A DNA stretch of 64,000 nucleotides from Gremmenia infestans (Eukaryota; Ascomycota; Leotiomycetes; Helotiales; Hamatocanthoscyphaceae). The stretch's first letter is position 1; each line of letters begins with the position of its first letter. The position numbers and the translations under genes are program-made. This document shows positions 44,346 to 56,688 of the stretch, in pieces. The notes under the pieces are model-generated. The model did no database searches. It was not told the origin of the DNA and was given only the letters and a program-made list of their open reading frames with translations. The stretch lies in NCBI GenBank assembly GCA_032629725.1, contig JAFEVB010000032.1:372001-436000 (forward strand), written 5' to 3'.

Positions 44346-46975
44346 AAGCTATGAGGAGTGGGTCGCTTTGTATCAATGGAAATGGAAAAGGAAGTGGAGG
44401 GAGCAAAATCTCTATGCCCCACGAACAGACCGAATAGATTTCGATGGGACGACGGCCAGATGTGGGGTGTAGGGGATACGATGCTCAACGATGCCTCATG
44501 GCTTGATGTTCAACATGCAAAGACGGTGGTCATGCTTGAGGCTTGAGTATATGGGAAGCAATGGGAAATCTTAGCACAGGTGCATTGGGTATAAGGGTGT
44601 TTTTGTGGGCGATGCTTTTTTGCTTTAGGTTATACGCTCCTCGCTCGTCAGTAATGTGGTTAAATGCCGTATATTTGAATGGCAAACCTCCATTTCGTCC
44701 CACTTCTCCGTTCACACACATGACCTTGCATGTTTTGATTTCTACTGCCCGGCCTCTCTGGCGACCTTGCTAGCGCTTGGTTAGAAGTAAAAGCACCAGC
44801 ATTTCCCCTGTTCTGGTGTCTTTGGAAGCTGCTCTAGGATCGATATTCATACTTGACCTGGTATAAGTGTCGTTGGCAGTGGCAAGAAATACTACATCAT
44901 CCATCCATAGAGGGAGGCCCTTTTCATAGCCCCGCGACTCGAGTGTTACCAAAGCATATCAGTCCTCTCACCCGGTTCTGTTTTTTTAAGAAGCAACGCT
45001 TTCTCCTACCGCCTCTCCCTACATTTTCATACTCAACCATAAAATATGGGCTCATCATGTGTACATCTTCAGTAAAGCGGAGTACTTCGGCGGAAGACTA
45101 TTCTAAGATATCCGTGAGGGTGTTCTTTCCTGGATAGTGAAATGATCGATACCCTCAAGTTCAAGTAAATATTTGGATTTTCCTGTAGGTGGGGTGGAGT
45201 AGTCGGTGGGGGTGGTTGCACTGAAGATGTGCAATACCGTTAGCATGTGTTACCTGTTCCTGTCAATATGCAGTTAAGAATGCCCCAACAGATTTGGATC
45301 GGGTTTTCGATTGGTTGTATTACAATGTGCTCGCGTTGTGTGTAACAATGACGGTTGTGCGGACTAGGAACGTGATTATGTCGTTTCATGACTCTTAGAA
45401 ACCGAAGAGCATATACTGCCGTATTGTGCATATTTAGAATGCATTTTTTGTACGTAGAAACCAACAGCTTTTAGTGATTACCCTGAACTACTGACAATTA
45501 ACAGAATCATACACAGTTTATGTGTCATATCGGCTCTTCGTGCACTCCTAAACTCAACCCTGCTTCTGTTCATAGACTTCTTGTTTTACATCGGCCAATC
45601 GTCACATTGAGCATTGCTAGAGGCCAATCTCGGCATTGTTAGTGCTTGCCTGCCTCTCTTGCAGCCAGTGAAAAGAGCATCAGCTTATATGTTTACCAGA
45701 AGCAGCCTCTAAATGACTAAGATTAGACTTCAAGGAACCTAGGAATAACGGTTTCCTAGCTGTCCGGTCTTCACCAGATACGTTATGCGACGCAGTGGCC
45801 TTGATAGGATCCCCAACTTTCGTCCCTGTTCCGTGCTACAGATTGTTGGAGTTAGCGATGCTTCTTCATAGATTTAAATTCCGGGGGTAGTTTTTAGGTC
45901 CCAAACCCCGCAAATCTGGTACAATAAGGATCTGAAAAGGTCCGGAGAAATGCTTACTGCTTCTATATATCCAGTGTCGGCGTACCACTGTCGACCAGAT
46001 CCAAGGCAACCTCCCGTCGAACAGGCGCTTCTCGAAGTACTACACTCAGGGATCCTAGAGATCCTCTATACCTCTCTCCGTATGATGGAATTAATCGGGT
46101 GACAAATACAGACATTGAAGCAAGCTGGATTAACATACTCGAGCGAAGCTGTGGAACTTCAGACATGCGGGGTATAAAGTGAAACAAAGAAAGAACAAAA
46201 CATTATTATCAGAGATGTGTAGAATATTTCTACCAATTCTTTTCACTAGGCTTTATCCAGGGGCATTGAATGATCATTTTTGAGGGGAAATTCTGTAGGG
46301 TGTATTAGACGTATGGATTCCATTAAGGGTATGCCCTTAAGCTATCTTGGAAATTGTCCTGTCAGGACGTTGAAAACACGAGAAATAGAAGTATAAATAG
46401 TATACCAGCCTTTGCGGCTTTGCCCTGTTAGGTTCTCGCCCCGCGTTACCCCTTTTCTCACTCCCTCCTCGCCTATCTCATTCATCCCACTCCACTCCAC
46501 CATTACCCATGTACTTAGCTAGCACATTAAGCACACCCTGTTCATAAGTGAAGTATTTAAAGAAAGCATAATTATGTGTTTGAGTGACCCCCTTTACGGC
46601 AACTTCACTCCTTCCGCATTCGGTTATACAGCCGTCGCATCCCACTTTCTACTTATTATGCTTTGCTTTAAGAAGGTACGATACGATCTAACCCACCACG
46701 TTTTTCCAGCACATGGACTTCTTGGGCTGGCGCTTGTGGAGAGGACCTGGCGATAGCTGCAACGTGATGAAGGTCTATCTCCCGATTGGAATTTATTCTG
46801 AATCCACAGTTATTATCGTTGTTGAGATTTAATTTATACTTCCAATGTCCGACAATGCGCGGCGATCCCATGGTATTTAAAGATTGCTTATAAGAGCCGT
46901 GCATTTTTCCTTTTCCCCAATTATTGCTGATTGTTACTCGTTCCACGCGATTTAATATTTATTTTTGTATTCATA
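44346..46975. other. Gene-poor 2.6 kb stretch upstream of the NEP1-like protein gene
   Basis: No reading frame with motifs or exon partners was found on either strand. Composition is A/T-leaning, with no long tandem repeat and no recognisable transposon end or ORF. The last few hundred bases hold the promoter of the NEP1-like gene. Confidence 0.5.
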
Positions 46976-47788
46976 ATGGCTGTTATTTCAAGACTCCTAC
47001 AGCTTTCCGTCGCTCTCCTCGCCGTCAATGCATCGCCACTTGAACGTCGTGGAAGTATTGGCTCGGACGACATCGTGGGCTTCCCTGAGACAGTTCCCAG
47101 TGGTACCGTCGGCACGGTTTATGAGGCCTACCAGCCATATCTCTACGTAGTAAATGGTTGTGTTCCTTTCCCAAGTGTTGATGCTGCTGGCGATACCAAG
47201 TATGTCTGTCACGAACCCGTAAATCTCAATCTCTAACATATTTTAGCGCTGGCCTAGCTACCACAGGTTCTTCGAACGGTGATTGCAGCAGCAGTACTGG
47301 GCAGATATACGTCCGTGGCGCTACATATGGCGGCCACTACGCCCTGATGTATTCTTGGTATCTCTCCTTCATCTCCCACCGTATATCCTCTTACTCACAG
47401 TCAAAGGTACATGCCCAAAGACGAGCCCAGCGATGGCCTCGGCCACCGTCATGATTGGGAAGGCGTGATAATTTGGCTCACCAGCTCAACCGCCACAACA
47501 GCGTCCAACATCCTCGCCGTGTGCCCATCTGCGCACGGCAACTGGGACTGCTCAACGGACGGGTACACGCTCTCTGGAACCGCTGCTCTGATTAAATATG
47601 AGAGTGTTTGGCCTGTTGATCACTCTTGCGGTCTTACTACTACTGTTGGGGGGTCGCAGCCTCTGATTGCGTGGGAGTCGTTGCCGGCTGTTGCGCAAAC
47701 TGCGCTTGAGGATACGGATTTTGGGAGTGCGAATGTACCCTTTATTGATGTTCATTTTGATACCAATCTTGCTGCGGCTACTTTCTAG
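46976..47788 (+). CDS. Secreted NEP1-like necrosis-inducing protein (NPP1 family)
   Basis: Exons 46976-47199, 47247-47357 and 47407-47788 join in phase to 238 residues, the normal size for a type 1 NLP. A hydrophobic signal peptide covers about residues 1-19. The hallmark heptapeptide GHRHDWE lies at residues 124-130; its acidic and His residues bind the metal needed for membrane attack in studied members. NLPs are secreted by plant-associated microbes; type 1 proteins bind plant sphingolipids and lyse dicot cells, though many fungal copies are non-toxic. The frame is intact, with no break visible. Cytotoxicity cannot be judged from sequence alone. The gene has long non-coding sequence upstream and FOL3 downstream. 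Confidence 0.93.
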
Positions 47789-48017
47789 ATTAGTTGTGGA
47801 TCTGGTATGTGTGTGTTACTGTTCAATAGTCAAGTGGGGATTTGTGTGTCCATGGGCAAGTGTGGCCATTGTACATATCTGCAACGCATCCAGAAGGGCC
47901 ATAGGGGTGGGAATCAATAACAAGTGACGTCTCCTGGCAATACCATAGGTACACATGAGGGGCAACTTGGCATCCGAGATGTTGCTTGAAACGTTGGCTT
48001 CAAACTCTTTCACATTG

Positions 48018-49262
48018 CTAGCCTAGTATGTGATCTTTGAAAGCTTTCGCAGTGCGGAGGAGACGTAGTACATCCGACACAAGATAGAGACTGCCCGCAA
48101 TAACAATAGGGTTTCCATCAGCAACAGTCGCTGCCCAGCGCAGTGCACCAGATAGGTCTGCACCAGCATTAAAAAGCTGTGTTTTTTTGACCCCGGAATT
48201 TGAAGCGGCGGAGAAGATGTCTTTAGAGTCCATGGCCTGAACCCACGGCATCCCGTCTACAGCCCCAAACTCGACTGCAGCCACAAAATCATCTGAGTGG
48301 AGCAGAGGCTTCAAGATGCCCTCTAGTTCCTTCCCCTGTGAAGCTGCAAACACCCAAATAATTCTGTTTCCAATCTTCCGCAACTTCCTATCTACATACA
48401 TTTGTAGAACTTGTGCTGATTGGACATTATGGGCACCATCCAGGAGAACAGGCTCCTGCCTGCCTGTAATACTTCTTATGTCGACTACTTGAAGACGTCC
48501 AGGCCAGTTGACGTTCTGTATTGCGGGCGATAATCGGTGCAGTGGAGACTCTTGCTTTGTGTAGGCTAGATGGAAAGCTGTATATGCACAAGCTAGGTTT
48601 TGCCATTCATGAGGCTCGTAGTCTTCTTGTGAGAGCTCATCAAGGAATGACGACTCCGTTGAACTAAGAACGACATCCGTGCCGATTTCCTTTGCGTAGT
48701 CTTTAACCACCTTCAGAACAGCAGGGGGATTGCTTCTGTCCAAAACACATGGGACTCCTGGGCGCATTATGCCTGCCTTTTGACGCGCGATTTCTTCAAT
48801 TGTGTTTCCCAGAAAAGATTGGTGGTCTAGTCCAATCTTTGAGATGACCGTAACAACCTTGTTCCGTAACTCATTTGTAGCATCCAGTCGACCTCCAAGA
48901 CCAACCTCCACGACTCCCATCTCAATTTTTTCTCTGGCAAATACCTCGAACGCCGTGGCTGTGAGAAGCTCGAACTCGGAGGCGCCAATATCTTCCGCTT
49001 CGTTTTTCTTTTTGATCAAGCCTTCAGCCTCGCGAAAAACGGATTCCTTGACAATCTGCTCGTCGATGGTGATACAATCCCAGCGATCGATCAAATGCGG
49101 CGAGGTGAATCGCCCGCATCGCACTCCACTTGCGTGAAGCATGGCAGAGAGATAGGCACATATTGAACCCTTGCCATTGGTACCTGCAACGTGTATAGCC
49201 TTCCAAGGCTGCGGAGTCTGTCGGACCAGGCGGCTGATGCGTCCCAACCCGAGCTCGATCAT
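48018..49262 (-). CDS. FOL3: Dihydrofolate synthase (folylpolyglutamate synthase family)
   Basis: A single uninterrupted frame of 414 residues. The enzyme adds glutamate to dihydropteroate to make dihydrofolate. The Mur-ligase-type P-loop GTNGKGS is at residues 27-33, followed by SPHL, the VVEVGLGGRLDATN block, SKIGLDHQSFLGNTIEEIA, KAGIMRPG and LLDGAHNV. Length and the lack of a mitochondrial leader fit yeast Fol3 rather than the longer Met7 polyglutamate synthase. The first ATG lies only 20 or so residues before the P-loop, as in the family. It is head-to-head with the 49704 gene, 441 bp apart. Confidence 0.92.
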   Translation of the reverse strand: MIELGLGRISRLVRQTPQPWKAIHVAGTNGKGSICAYLSAMLHASGVRCGRFTSPHLIDRWDCITIDEQIVKESVFREAEGLIKKKNEAEDIGASEFELLTATAFEVFAREKIEMGVVEVGLGGRLDATNELRNKVVTVISKIGLDHQSFLGNTIEEIARQKAGIMRPGVPCVLDRSNPPAVLKVVKDYAKEIGTDVVLSSTESSFLDELSQEDYEPHEWQNLACAYTAFHLAYTKQESPLHRLSPAIQNVNWPGRLQVVDIRSITGRQEPVLLDGAHNVQSAQVLQMYVDRKLRKIGNRIIWVFAASQGKELEGILKPLLHSDDFVAAVEFGAVDGMPWVQAMDSKDIFSAASNSGVKKTQLFNAGADLSGALRWAATVADGNPIVIAGSLYLVSDVLRLLRTAKAFKDHILG

Positions 49263-49703
49263 TTTTTCAAGGCTGCCAGCTAAAAGCCGGCACTGCTTGC
49301 AAAATGAATTCCATAGGCAACGTTCATGTCACTGTCGATGATTGTGTAAAGTTTGCTGTTGTGTGAATGAGTGAAAATGCTATTGAGTTGGATCGGTGCG
49401 GTGAGTCAGCGAACGATACAATGCTGTAGCCTGCTCTTTGGGTCCCGTTCTGCCTTCCTTGAGCCTCCTCAGCCTCTTGATTAGCGTCATACCCCTGTCG
49501 ATTCCTTGCATGAAAGGCGGAGCCGCCGCTTGCCTGCCCGCCCGCCTCTTTCTTTTGATCAGGTCAACAATCAAAATCTTGCATCGCGATAACCTCAATC
49601 CATCTGAAATATCGCCAAAACTACCATTTTCACCGTCGCATAACCCTCAATATCACTCCTCTCCACTTGTTTCGCACCTCCCGAAACTTTTCGTCGCGCC
49701 AAA

Positions 49704-51105
49704 ATGGGCTTGCCGTAAGATCGATCCAGCGCCTGACATTTCCTCCATCCAATGCTAACTCACTCGCAGACTGTTTGTCGCCCCCGTCGAGCCTCAGGTG
49801 GCATCGAAAGCGGCGGAAAAGCCGACTGCCGCACCGCGATCTGCTATCAGAAGGCATCGAACTCTTCGCGGTCACATCACGCGTCCCCATGTCGCAGACA
49901 CTCGTAGGCGCCGAATACTATCAATGGTTGCCGATACAAGCCCAGAAGAATATGAGGTTTGGGAAATGCAACGAGCCAGTCCTCCAAACGATGGAGAATC
50001 GGCGTCGGAGCGAGCCCATCGACTATTTCAGGCTGGCCAGACGCGCCACCGCGATACCTTGAGTTTCGAAGGCCAAAATCCACGCGCCACGAACGCGGAG
50101 GTGGATGGTCCTTTGATGCCTCCTGTTCCCGAGTCTAGAGACTATTCTGCTATAGAAGACCATCAGCAGCGGATGCGCCAAATTAGGCCGAGACTTGCAA
50201 CGCGAAGAACCCTGGCGCCAACTCCCCATTATACTGAAGCCCATCTCGCCTCCCTTCGTCAAATATCTACCATGACACCACCTGCTGCTTCGCCATCTCA
50301 GCCTCCTCATGAGCCAGGATTTACCGTTCGAAGATTTGATCCAGATACTGCGGCGGCTGTCTCTATTAGGAGACCATTTGGGCCGACTTGGAGCGATGTA
50401 AGTACAATCAATCCACGTCTTGGTCAATCGATTTACTCCCCCGTCTTTTGTATCAAACGCTTTTTGAATACGTACGCGAGAGGCTGATAATTCTTACAGC
50501 TTCCACTTGATGCTAGTTTGTCGGAGAGAGTTCACGCCCTAAATAGAGCCTCGATGAATGAACGTCGAGTGGCCCGACAAGCAGCTCTGTTAGATGGCTT
50601 AGGAGATCGAGACCGAAGTTTGAGCCCAGATGGTCCCACAGATGCCGCATGGGACACGCTTTTGTCGAGTATTCCACCTGATCCTCAGCCACCAAGTGCC
50701 GGATCTTCTTTCGCTTCAGCACCATCTGCAATTGCGGCAGCATCTTCATCATCAGATTCTGCAGCAGCATCAGCCAGTACCTCTATGACGAGTATGGGAC
50801 CTTCGGAAGAGACGCCGGTTATCCACGATTGTGATGTGTCAGATTCAGGATCTACAAGCGATGAAGAGGATGAAGACATGTTTGAACTCGCGGAATTTGG
50901 TCGGAATACGGGACCTCGAGCTTGGAGATCATATGCTGATGTAGTCACTGCTCGAGCTGATCAGGCACGTGCTGTGGAAGAGCCTGACTTGGACTCGATG
51001 CATATGATTATTTCACGCATGGCGCATTCTGACGATATCCCGGATGAGTTCTGGGTTTCAGCAGGTCTGAGCCGCAATCTTCGCCGCGAGCCAACGACTT
51101 TATGA
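49704..51105 (+). CDS. Ser/Pro-rich, largely disordered protein of unknown function
   Basis: Exons 49704-49714, 49770-50397 and 50500-51105 join in phase to 414 residues; the first exon codes only four residues (MGLP plus a split codon). I do not know a function, though the arrangement feels like a conserved fungal protein. Features: a basic early block (RRHRTLRG), a middle Arg/Pro-rich part, then LLDGLGDRDRSLSPDGPTDA with following WDTLLSSIPPDPQPPSAGSS, a Ser/Ala run, an acidic stretch (SDEEDED), and a C-terminal helix with DEFWVSAGL. No membrane or signal segment. The 1st intron has GTAAGA and GCAG borders. Confidence 0.75.
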
Positions 51106-51929
51106 GCGAGTCCAATGGCAACAATAATATGATGTTCTAATGCGATAATGGTGGGGTGTGCCCCTTGTTGTGATATCACTTTGTATCATATCTTGCATTT
51201 GCTTATATTGCTCAAAAAGTTGGCGGGGTAGAGTCTGCTCAAAGGTCAAAAATTGTGATACCTGCGGTAGCCAGGAGGCTTAATGGATTTACTATTTGTA
51301 ATAGATCGGCGTACAGTATAATTGACGAATATTGCAACAAACAGGCGAGGCGGAATATATTGATGCATCGTAAAATGTGAGATTTGAATGAGACTGTCGT
51401 AGTTATCTAATAGGATGATTGGTAATTAATTATATGTGAAAAAGAAAACAGTAAGACTGATCCTTGGGACTACCTACAAAATCCAATTGGAGAGGCTTGT
51501 TTTGAGTTCACGCCTTCAGCCTTACATGCACGTCGCGAGATCCCAGCCCGCTTGTTTGTCATTTTATCATTGCCAATTTATCTTCCCGACCACGAACACT
51601 TTTTTAGAGAGAGCATTGCTACGTAAAGAAACAGCAGAGGATGTGGCATTCGAGCTGCCAGATTCTTTACCCAACAGCAATAGCGAAGTGAATTGGGCAA
51701 ACGCTGGGGAGTCGTGTGCGCGCTGAGGCCCAACCCAACCTTGAAAGATCCCGCCTATATCCACAACCTTGAACATAATCATATACCCCGCGAGACCGAG
51801 ACGTGAAACGAGGACACTGGTCCACAAAGCCGAGACTCCATGGTTGGGATGATATGCTCAATCTGCCAAAGCACCCGACCTCCTCTCCATATTCTTTGAA
51901 ACCCGCTCCTGGGTCTCGACAAACCGGCC
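51106..51929. other. Intergenic region upstream of the SepH-like gene
   Basis: About 820 bp between the end of the disordered-protein gene and the kinase start. The first half is A/T-rich. The open frame at 51436-51726 has no recognisable sequence and is probably chance; promoter and 5' UTR of the kinase gene are expected here. Confidence 0.45.
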
Positions 51930-54900
51930 ATGGTCGCCCATCCTCCATCTTCGTCGGAACGTCAACCGAATGGTAGAGCAGGGGTAGGGGGTGGACATGG
52001 AAGGGCGGAGAGGACTCCTGGCACACCGAGGAAAGAGGGTGGAGTAGCGGGGAAAGACAAGGCTCTTCAGGACCCGGGGCTCAAGGACTACGTGGGTGTC
52101 CTTCCTAGGAGAGAAAACCCAAGTTCTGACATGTTGCATAGCGTCTAGGGGAATGTTTAGGCAAAGGAGCCTTTGGATCAGTATATAAGGCGTTCAATTG
52201 GGGAACTGGAGAAGCGGTAGCTGTCAAACAGATCAGGCTAGGAGACCTGCCCAAAAGCGAGCTACGCATGATTGAGGTACCTATGAAACTAGCATATGCT
52301 GAAATTGGGAGCTGACATCTTGGTTAGGCAGAAATAGACCTTTTGAAAAACTTGAATGTGAGTACGAGGTTCCATGGAGAACCGCAAGAATACAGTCTAA
52401 CATTTAACAGCATGATAATATTGTCAAGTACCTGGGATTTGTTAAGTCTTCAGACTGCCTAAACATCATACTGGAGTGAGTCTTAGCACCCAAGTTCCCT
52501 GGAGATTTTTTAACATTCGCAGGTATTGCGAGAACGGATCTTTACACTCGATATGCAAAAGCTACGGTAAATTTCCCGAGAATCTCGTCGGAGTTTATAT
52601 GGGTCAAATTCTGCTGGGTCTCCAGTATCTACACGAACAGGGTGTCATCCATCGAGACATCAAGGGGGCAAATATTCTCACAACGAAGGATGGGAAGGTC
52701 AAACTTGCAGATTTTGGGGTATCGACAAGCACACTGGCTGGAGCTGATAAGGAAGCACAAGTTGTTGGAACTCCTTATTGGATGGCTCCAGAGATAATCC
52801 AACTATCTGGAGCCACTCCTGCTTCTGACATCTGGAGCTTGGGCTGTACTGTTATTGAGCTGCTGGAAGGAAAACCACCATATCACAAGTTGGCTCCTAT
52901 GCCAGCACTTTTTGCCATAGTCAATGATGACCATCCACCTTTACCAGAAGGAGTCTCGCCAGTAAGCGGTATCTACCTCCGCTTCTTGACACAGTTCTCT
53001 AACCATTCCACAGGCTGCTCGAGACTTTCTTATGCAATGTTTTCAGAAAGACCCCAACCTTCGAGTATCTGCTCGGAAACTGCTGAAGCATGCTTGGATA
53101 GTGGGCTCCCGGCGTACAGATGCACCCGTTGCAAAGCCTCCCGCCAATTTCAGTGAAGCAGTTGAGGAAGTGAAGCAATGGAACGAGGCACTTAGATCGC
53201 CCACTGGAGCTGGTTCCTTCCGCCTTTCAACAAGGTCAAATGTCGCCAGTCCAATGCCTCCGAGGAAGGACCCTCCTCTTCGGAACGTCCACAACGAGCA
53301 ACAGCCCGCGGCAATGATTACACCTGCCAAAGGCCCACTTTCCTTAGCAAAGCCTAAAAACCAAGCCGAGGCATTTCGATCTCCTGAAAGTATTGGTATG
53401 TCAAAATTTCAATTGTCATGTATTTACTGATTGTTCCAGGTGATGATAATTGGGACGATGATTTTGCAACCTCGATATCACCAAGTGCACTTTACCTTCC
53501 CCAGTTCAAGCCACAAGATAACTTTGGTGGATTGCTCTCATCTGATCGATTGAAGGCATTCGCCTCCTTCGATACTACAAATGATGAGAGTGACAATTGG
53601 GATAATAATTTTGAGGGTGACCTGATGACTATCAAAGGTCCCCACAAGAACATAGAACCCGACAGCTTTGACCTCGAGACCATTCGACCATATCGTGTCA
53701 AGCCTACAGTGATCACGCAAGACCTCAAACCTGCACCCACACCAAAGAACCATTCGAGGAAAACATCAAGTAGTGCACCACCGCGCCCGAAATCTCCTAT
53801 TAAGTCTCAAGTGGGAACAAAGTTCGATTTGCCTGCCAGACCCGCAGCATTGTATCGAGATAAGTCAGTAGAAGATTATTCGGATATTTTTGTAGACAAT
53901 GACAATCTTTTCGATCGCCGACTCGATATCGTCAAGGACGACGCACTATCACCCAAGCTATTCCATCCGTCGGATCTTACGAGTCTTCCTCGTTCAGCTC
54001 AACCGCCCATTATCAATGGAAATGGTAGCATGAGGAGGAAGACAGCCCCTCGGAGGGAAGATCCGTCGATGCGAAGGACTAGATCTTCCGTAGAAATTCA
54101 AAGGTATGCTGAAGACGAAGATGACGAGGATTTCTCGGACATCTTTGGCAAAGACGATGCGATTGTCGAAACGGACGAGAGTGATCGGGGATCCGAGGAT
54201 GGAGTTGGGGCTCTGATGCTTCACTCTAAGCTTTCGAATAATTCTTGGCTTGGGGATGAAGATGACGAGGATGATCCGTTTGCCTCGCTCGAACAAGGTT
54301 TTGATGAGATGGACTTACAGGCCAACATTGCTCGTGACAAGCATGCTAGGCTCTGTACAATGGTTGAAGGCTTGGTAAGCTCTCTGAAGGTGACGGAAGA
54401 TCCTGAGACGCTTGCGGATTTGTCAGAGCAGCTGGTAAGGACTCTGATAATAAAAACTCTGCAAGGTGCTAATTTTCATAGCTTGATGTACTCTACGAAT
54501 CTGAAGATGCAAAGGGTCTGATTATCAGCGCTCATGGAATGCTGCCAATTCTCGAGATTTTAGAGCCCTGCACTGTCAAAAGCCGCCAAAGCATGATTCT
54601 GCGACTGCTCAAGGTGGTCAACACTGTAAGCAGCCTACGTTGACATCCTCTTCGTTTGCTCATGCTGACTTGTCTAGATTATTCTGAACGACGTAGAAAT
54701 TCAAGAAAACTTGTGCTTCGTTGGTGGTATTCCAATCATCACTAAGTTTGCTGCTAGGCAATACTCGACGGAAATCAGACTAGAAGCAGCTGCGTTTGTG
54801 CGGCAGATGTACCAGACCTCAACGTTGACTTTACAGATGTTCGTAAGCGCAGGTGGACTGAACGTTCTTGTTGAATTTCTGGATGAAGACTATGACGAGG

Positions 54901-56688
54901 CTCGAGATTTAGTGCTAATCGGAGTCAACGGAATTTGGAACGTCTTCGAACTTCAGGTAAGAGACCTATTATTCACAATATTTGGATATTGGTAGCTAAC
55001 ACCAAGCAGGGACCAACACCGAAGAACGATTTCTGCCGTATCTTTTCAAGAAGCAAAATCCTGTCACCACTTGCTTTAGTCCTAGATCGTGTTCTTGACG
55101 AAGAGGATGAGCTTGCTGAGCTCATCGAGGGTCGTATTGTCAACATTTTCTACCTTTTCTCGCAAGCTGAGAATTATGTCAAAGAAGTCGTAGCCGAACG
55201 CGTCGTTCTTAAACGTATGTTCACACCTTACTTCTCAATTCATCATGCTAATTTCGAGTAGGCGTTCTCAAAGATCTTCGACGAATGACTCCAGCCCACC
55301 AGATTACTATGTTGAAATTCATCAAGAACCTTTCAATGTTATCGACGACACTAGATAGCTTACATGCTGCTAATGCCATAGAGCTTCTAATAGACCTGCT
55401 AAGCTTAAGCATGAAGAAAGCTCCCGCACACTTCCGGGAGATTTCTAATCAAGTATTGAATACAATGTATAATCTATGTCGACTCAGCAAGGTGCGGCAA
55501 GAGGATGCTGCAATCAATGGCATTATCCCATTACTACAGAAGATTATGAAAACGAAACGACCACCGAAGGAGTTTGCACTTCCGATTCTATGCGACATGG
55601 CACACTCCGGCAAGGTTGGCAGGAAATACTTGTGGCAAAATAAAGGCTTGCAATTCTATGTATCACTGCTAGAAGATCAGTATTGGCAGGTCACAGCCCT
55701 AGATGCTATCTTCATATGGTAGGTGCCTGTTTTTACTTGAGATGAATCTCGCTAACCCGACTGTAGGCTTCAGGAAGAAACTGCGAAAGTCGAGAAGTCT
55801 CTACTTGAGGGTAACTTTATTGAAGCAATTGTGCAATGTTTCAATGCGCCGAGAGCAAGCGCCTTTGATTATAACCTCCTAGAACCCTTACAAAAGCTTC
55901 TCAGGTTAAGCTCGCCTGTAGCCGCTTCTCTGGCACGGCTTGATCTGTTCTCTGGTATCCTCCAGAAACTCAACCACAAGAAGGCTGTAGTACGATTAAA
56001 TCTTCTTCGTATTGTTCGAAGTATTTGTGATCCAAGCGATGGAAAGTCAGATAGTATCCAAGGTCACAAGCTCTTCGAGGCGATTGAGAGCCTTGTTGAG
56101 AATGACCCCGCAGTACTAGTACGGAACATGGCAAACGAGTTGGTAAAATCCAACCAGGAAAGTAAGCACGAAAGTACCAGTAATAGCCGACAACGCACAG
56201 GACAAGTCTCAAGACGAAAGAGCTCGTTTACACCTCCAGGACTGCATCAAAGCTCATCGGTGCCCATTACTCCCACGCACGTTAGTCGTGTGTCTCAATC
56301 TTCTTTCGTGGACGGCAGCATCACGCCGAGGCGACTGCCTGCCAGTAGTGAATCCATCCTCTATCGACCACGCAGCAGAGATGGAAGTATAGCACAAGTT
56401 CCCCCAAAACCTCGACGCACGAGCTCTGAACTTGCAAGTGGCGCCTCTTCAACTAGCAAAAGTCGATTGCCAAGAACATCTCTCCTCCGCAGCTCGAGGT
56501 CTTCCATGGCGGCGCCCTCAATCCAGGACGAGAGCTCTTTAAATAGGAGAGACAACGGCGTTCGCCTACGCGGTCACACCCAATCCAGTACTTCTGGGTC
56601 CCCGGCTATACCGCCACTAGGAAATACGTCGCAGTTGAGGGAGAAGAGAAGACCGAGGGCGCCGAGCGGAGACATTAACTGGTCATGA
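51930..56688 (+). CDS. sepH: SepH/Cdc7-type septation protein kinase
   Basis: Twelve exons (51930-52091, 52142-52276, 52328-52357, 52411-52475, 52523-52961, 53014-53395, 53440-54434, 54482-54625, 54678-54956, 55010-55214, 55262-55718, 55767-56688) join in phase to 1404 residues. The kinase domain covers about residues 55-305, with the glycine loop LGKGAFGSVYKAF, VAVKQ lysine, HRDIKGANIL, DFG and GTPYWMAPEII. A long acidic, Ser-rich linker follows, then an ARM-like helical region (about 750-1200) and a basic Ser/Arg/Pro tail. This architecture is that of S. pombe Cdc7 and A. nidulans SepH, the kinase at the head of the septation initiation network that triggers septum formation and conidiation. 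It is unrelated to budding-yeast Cdc7. Confidence 0.95.
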
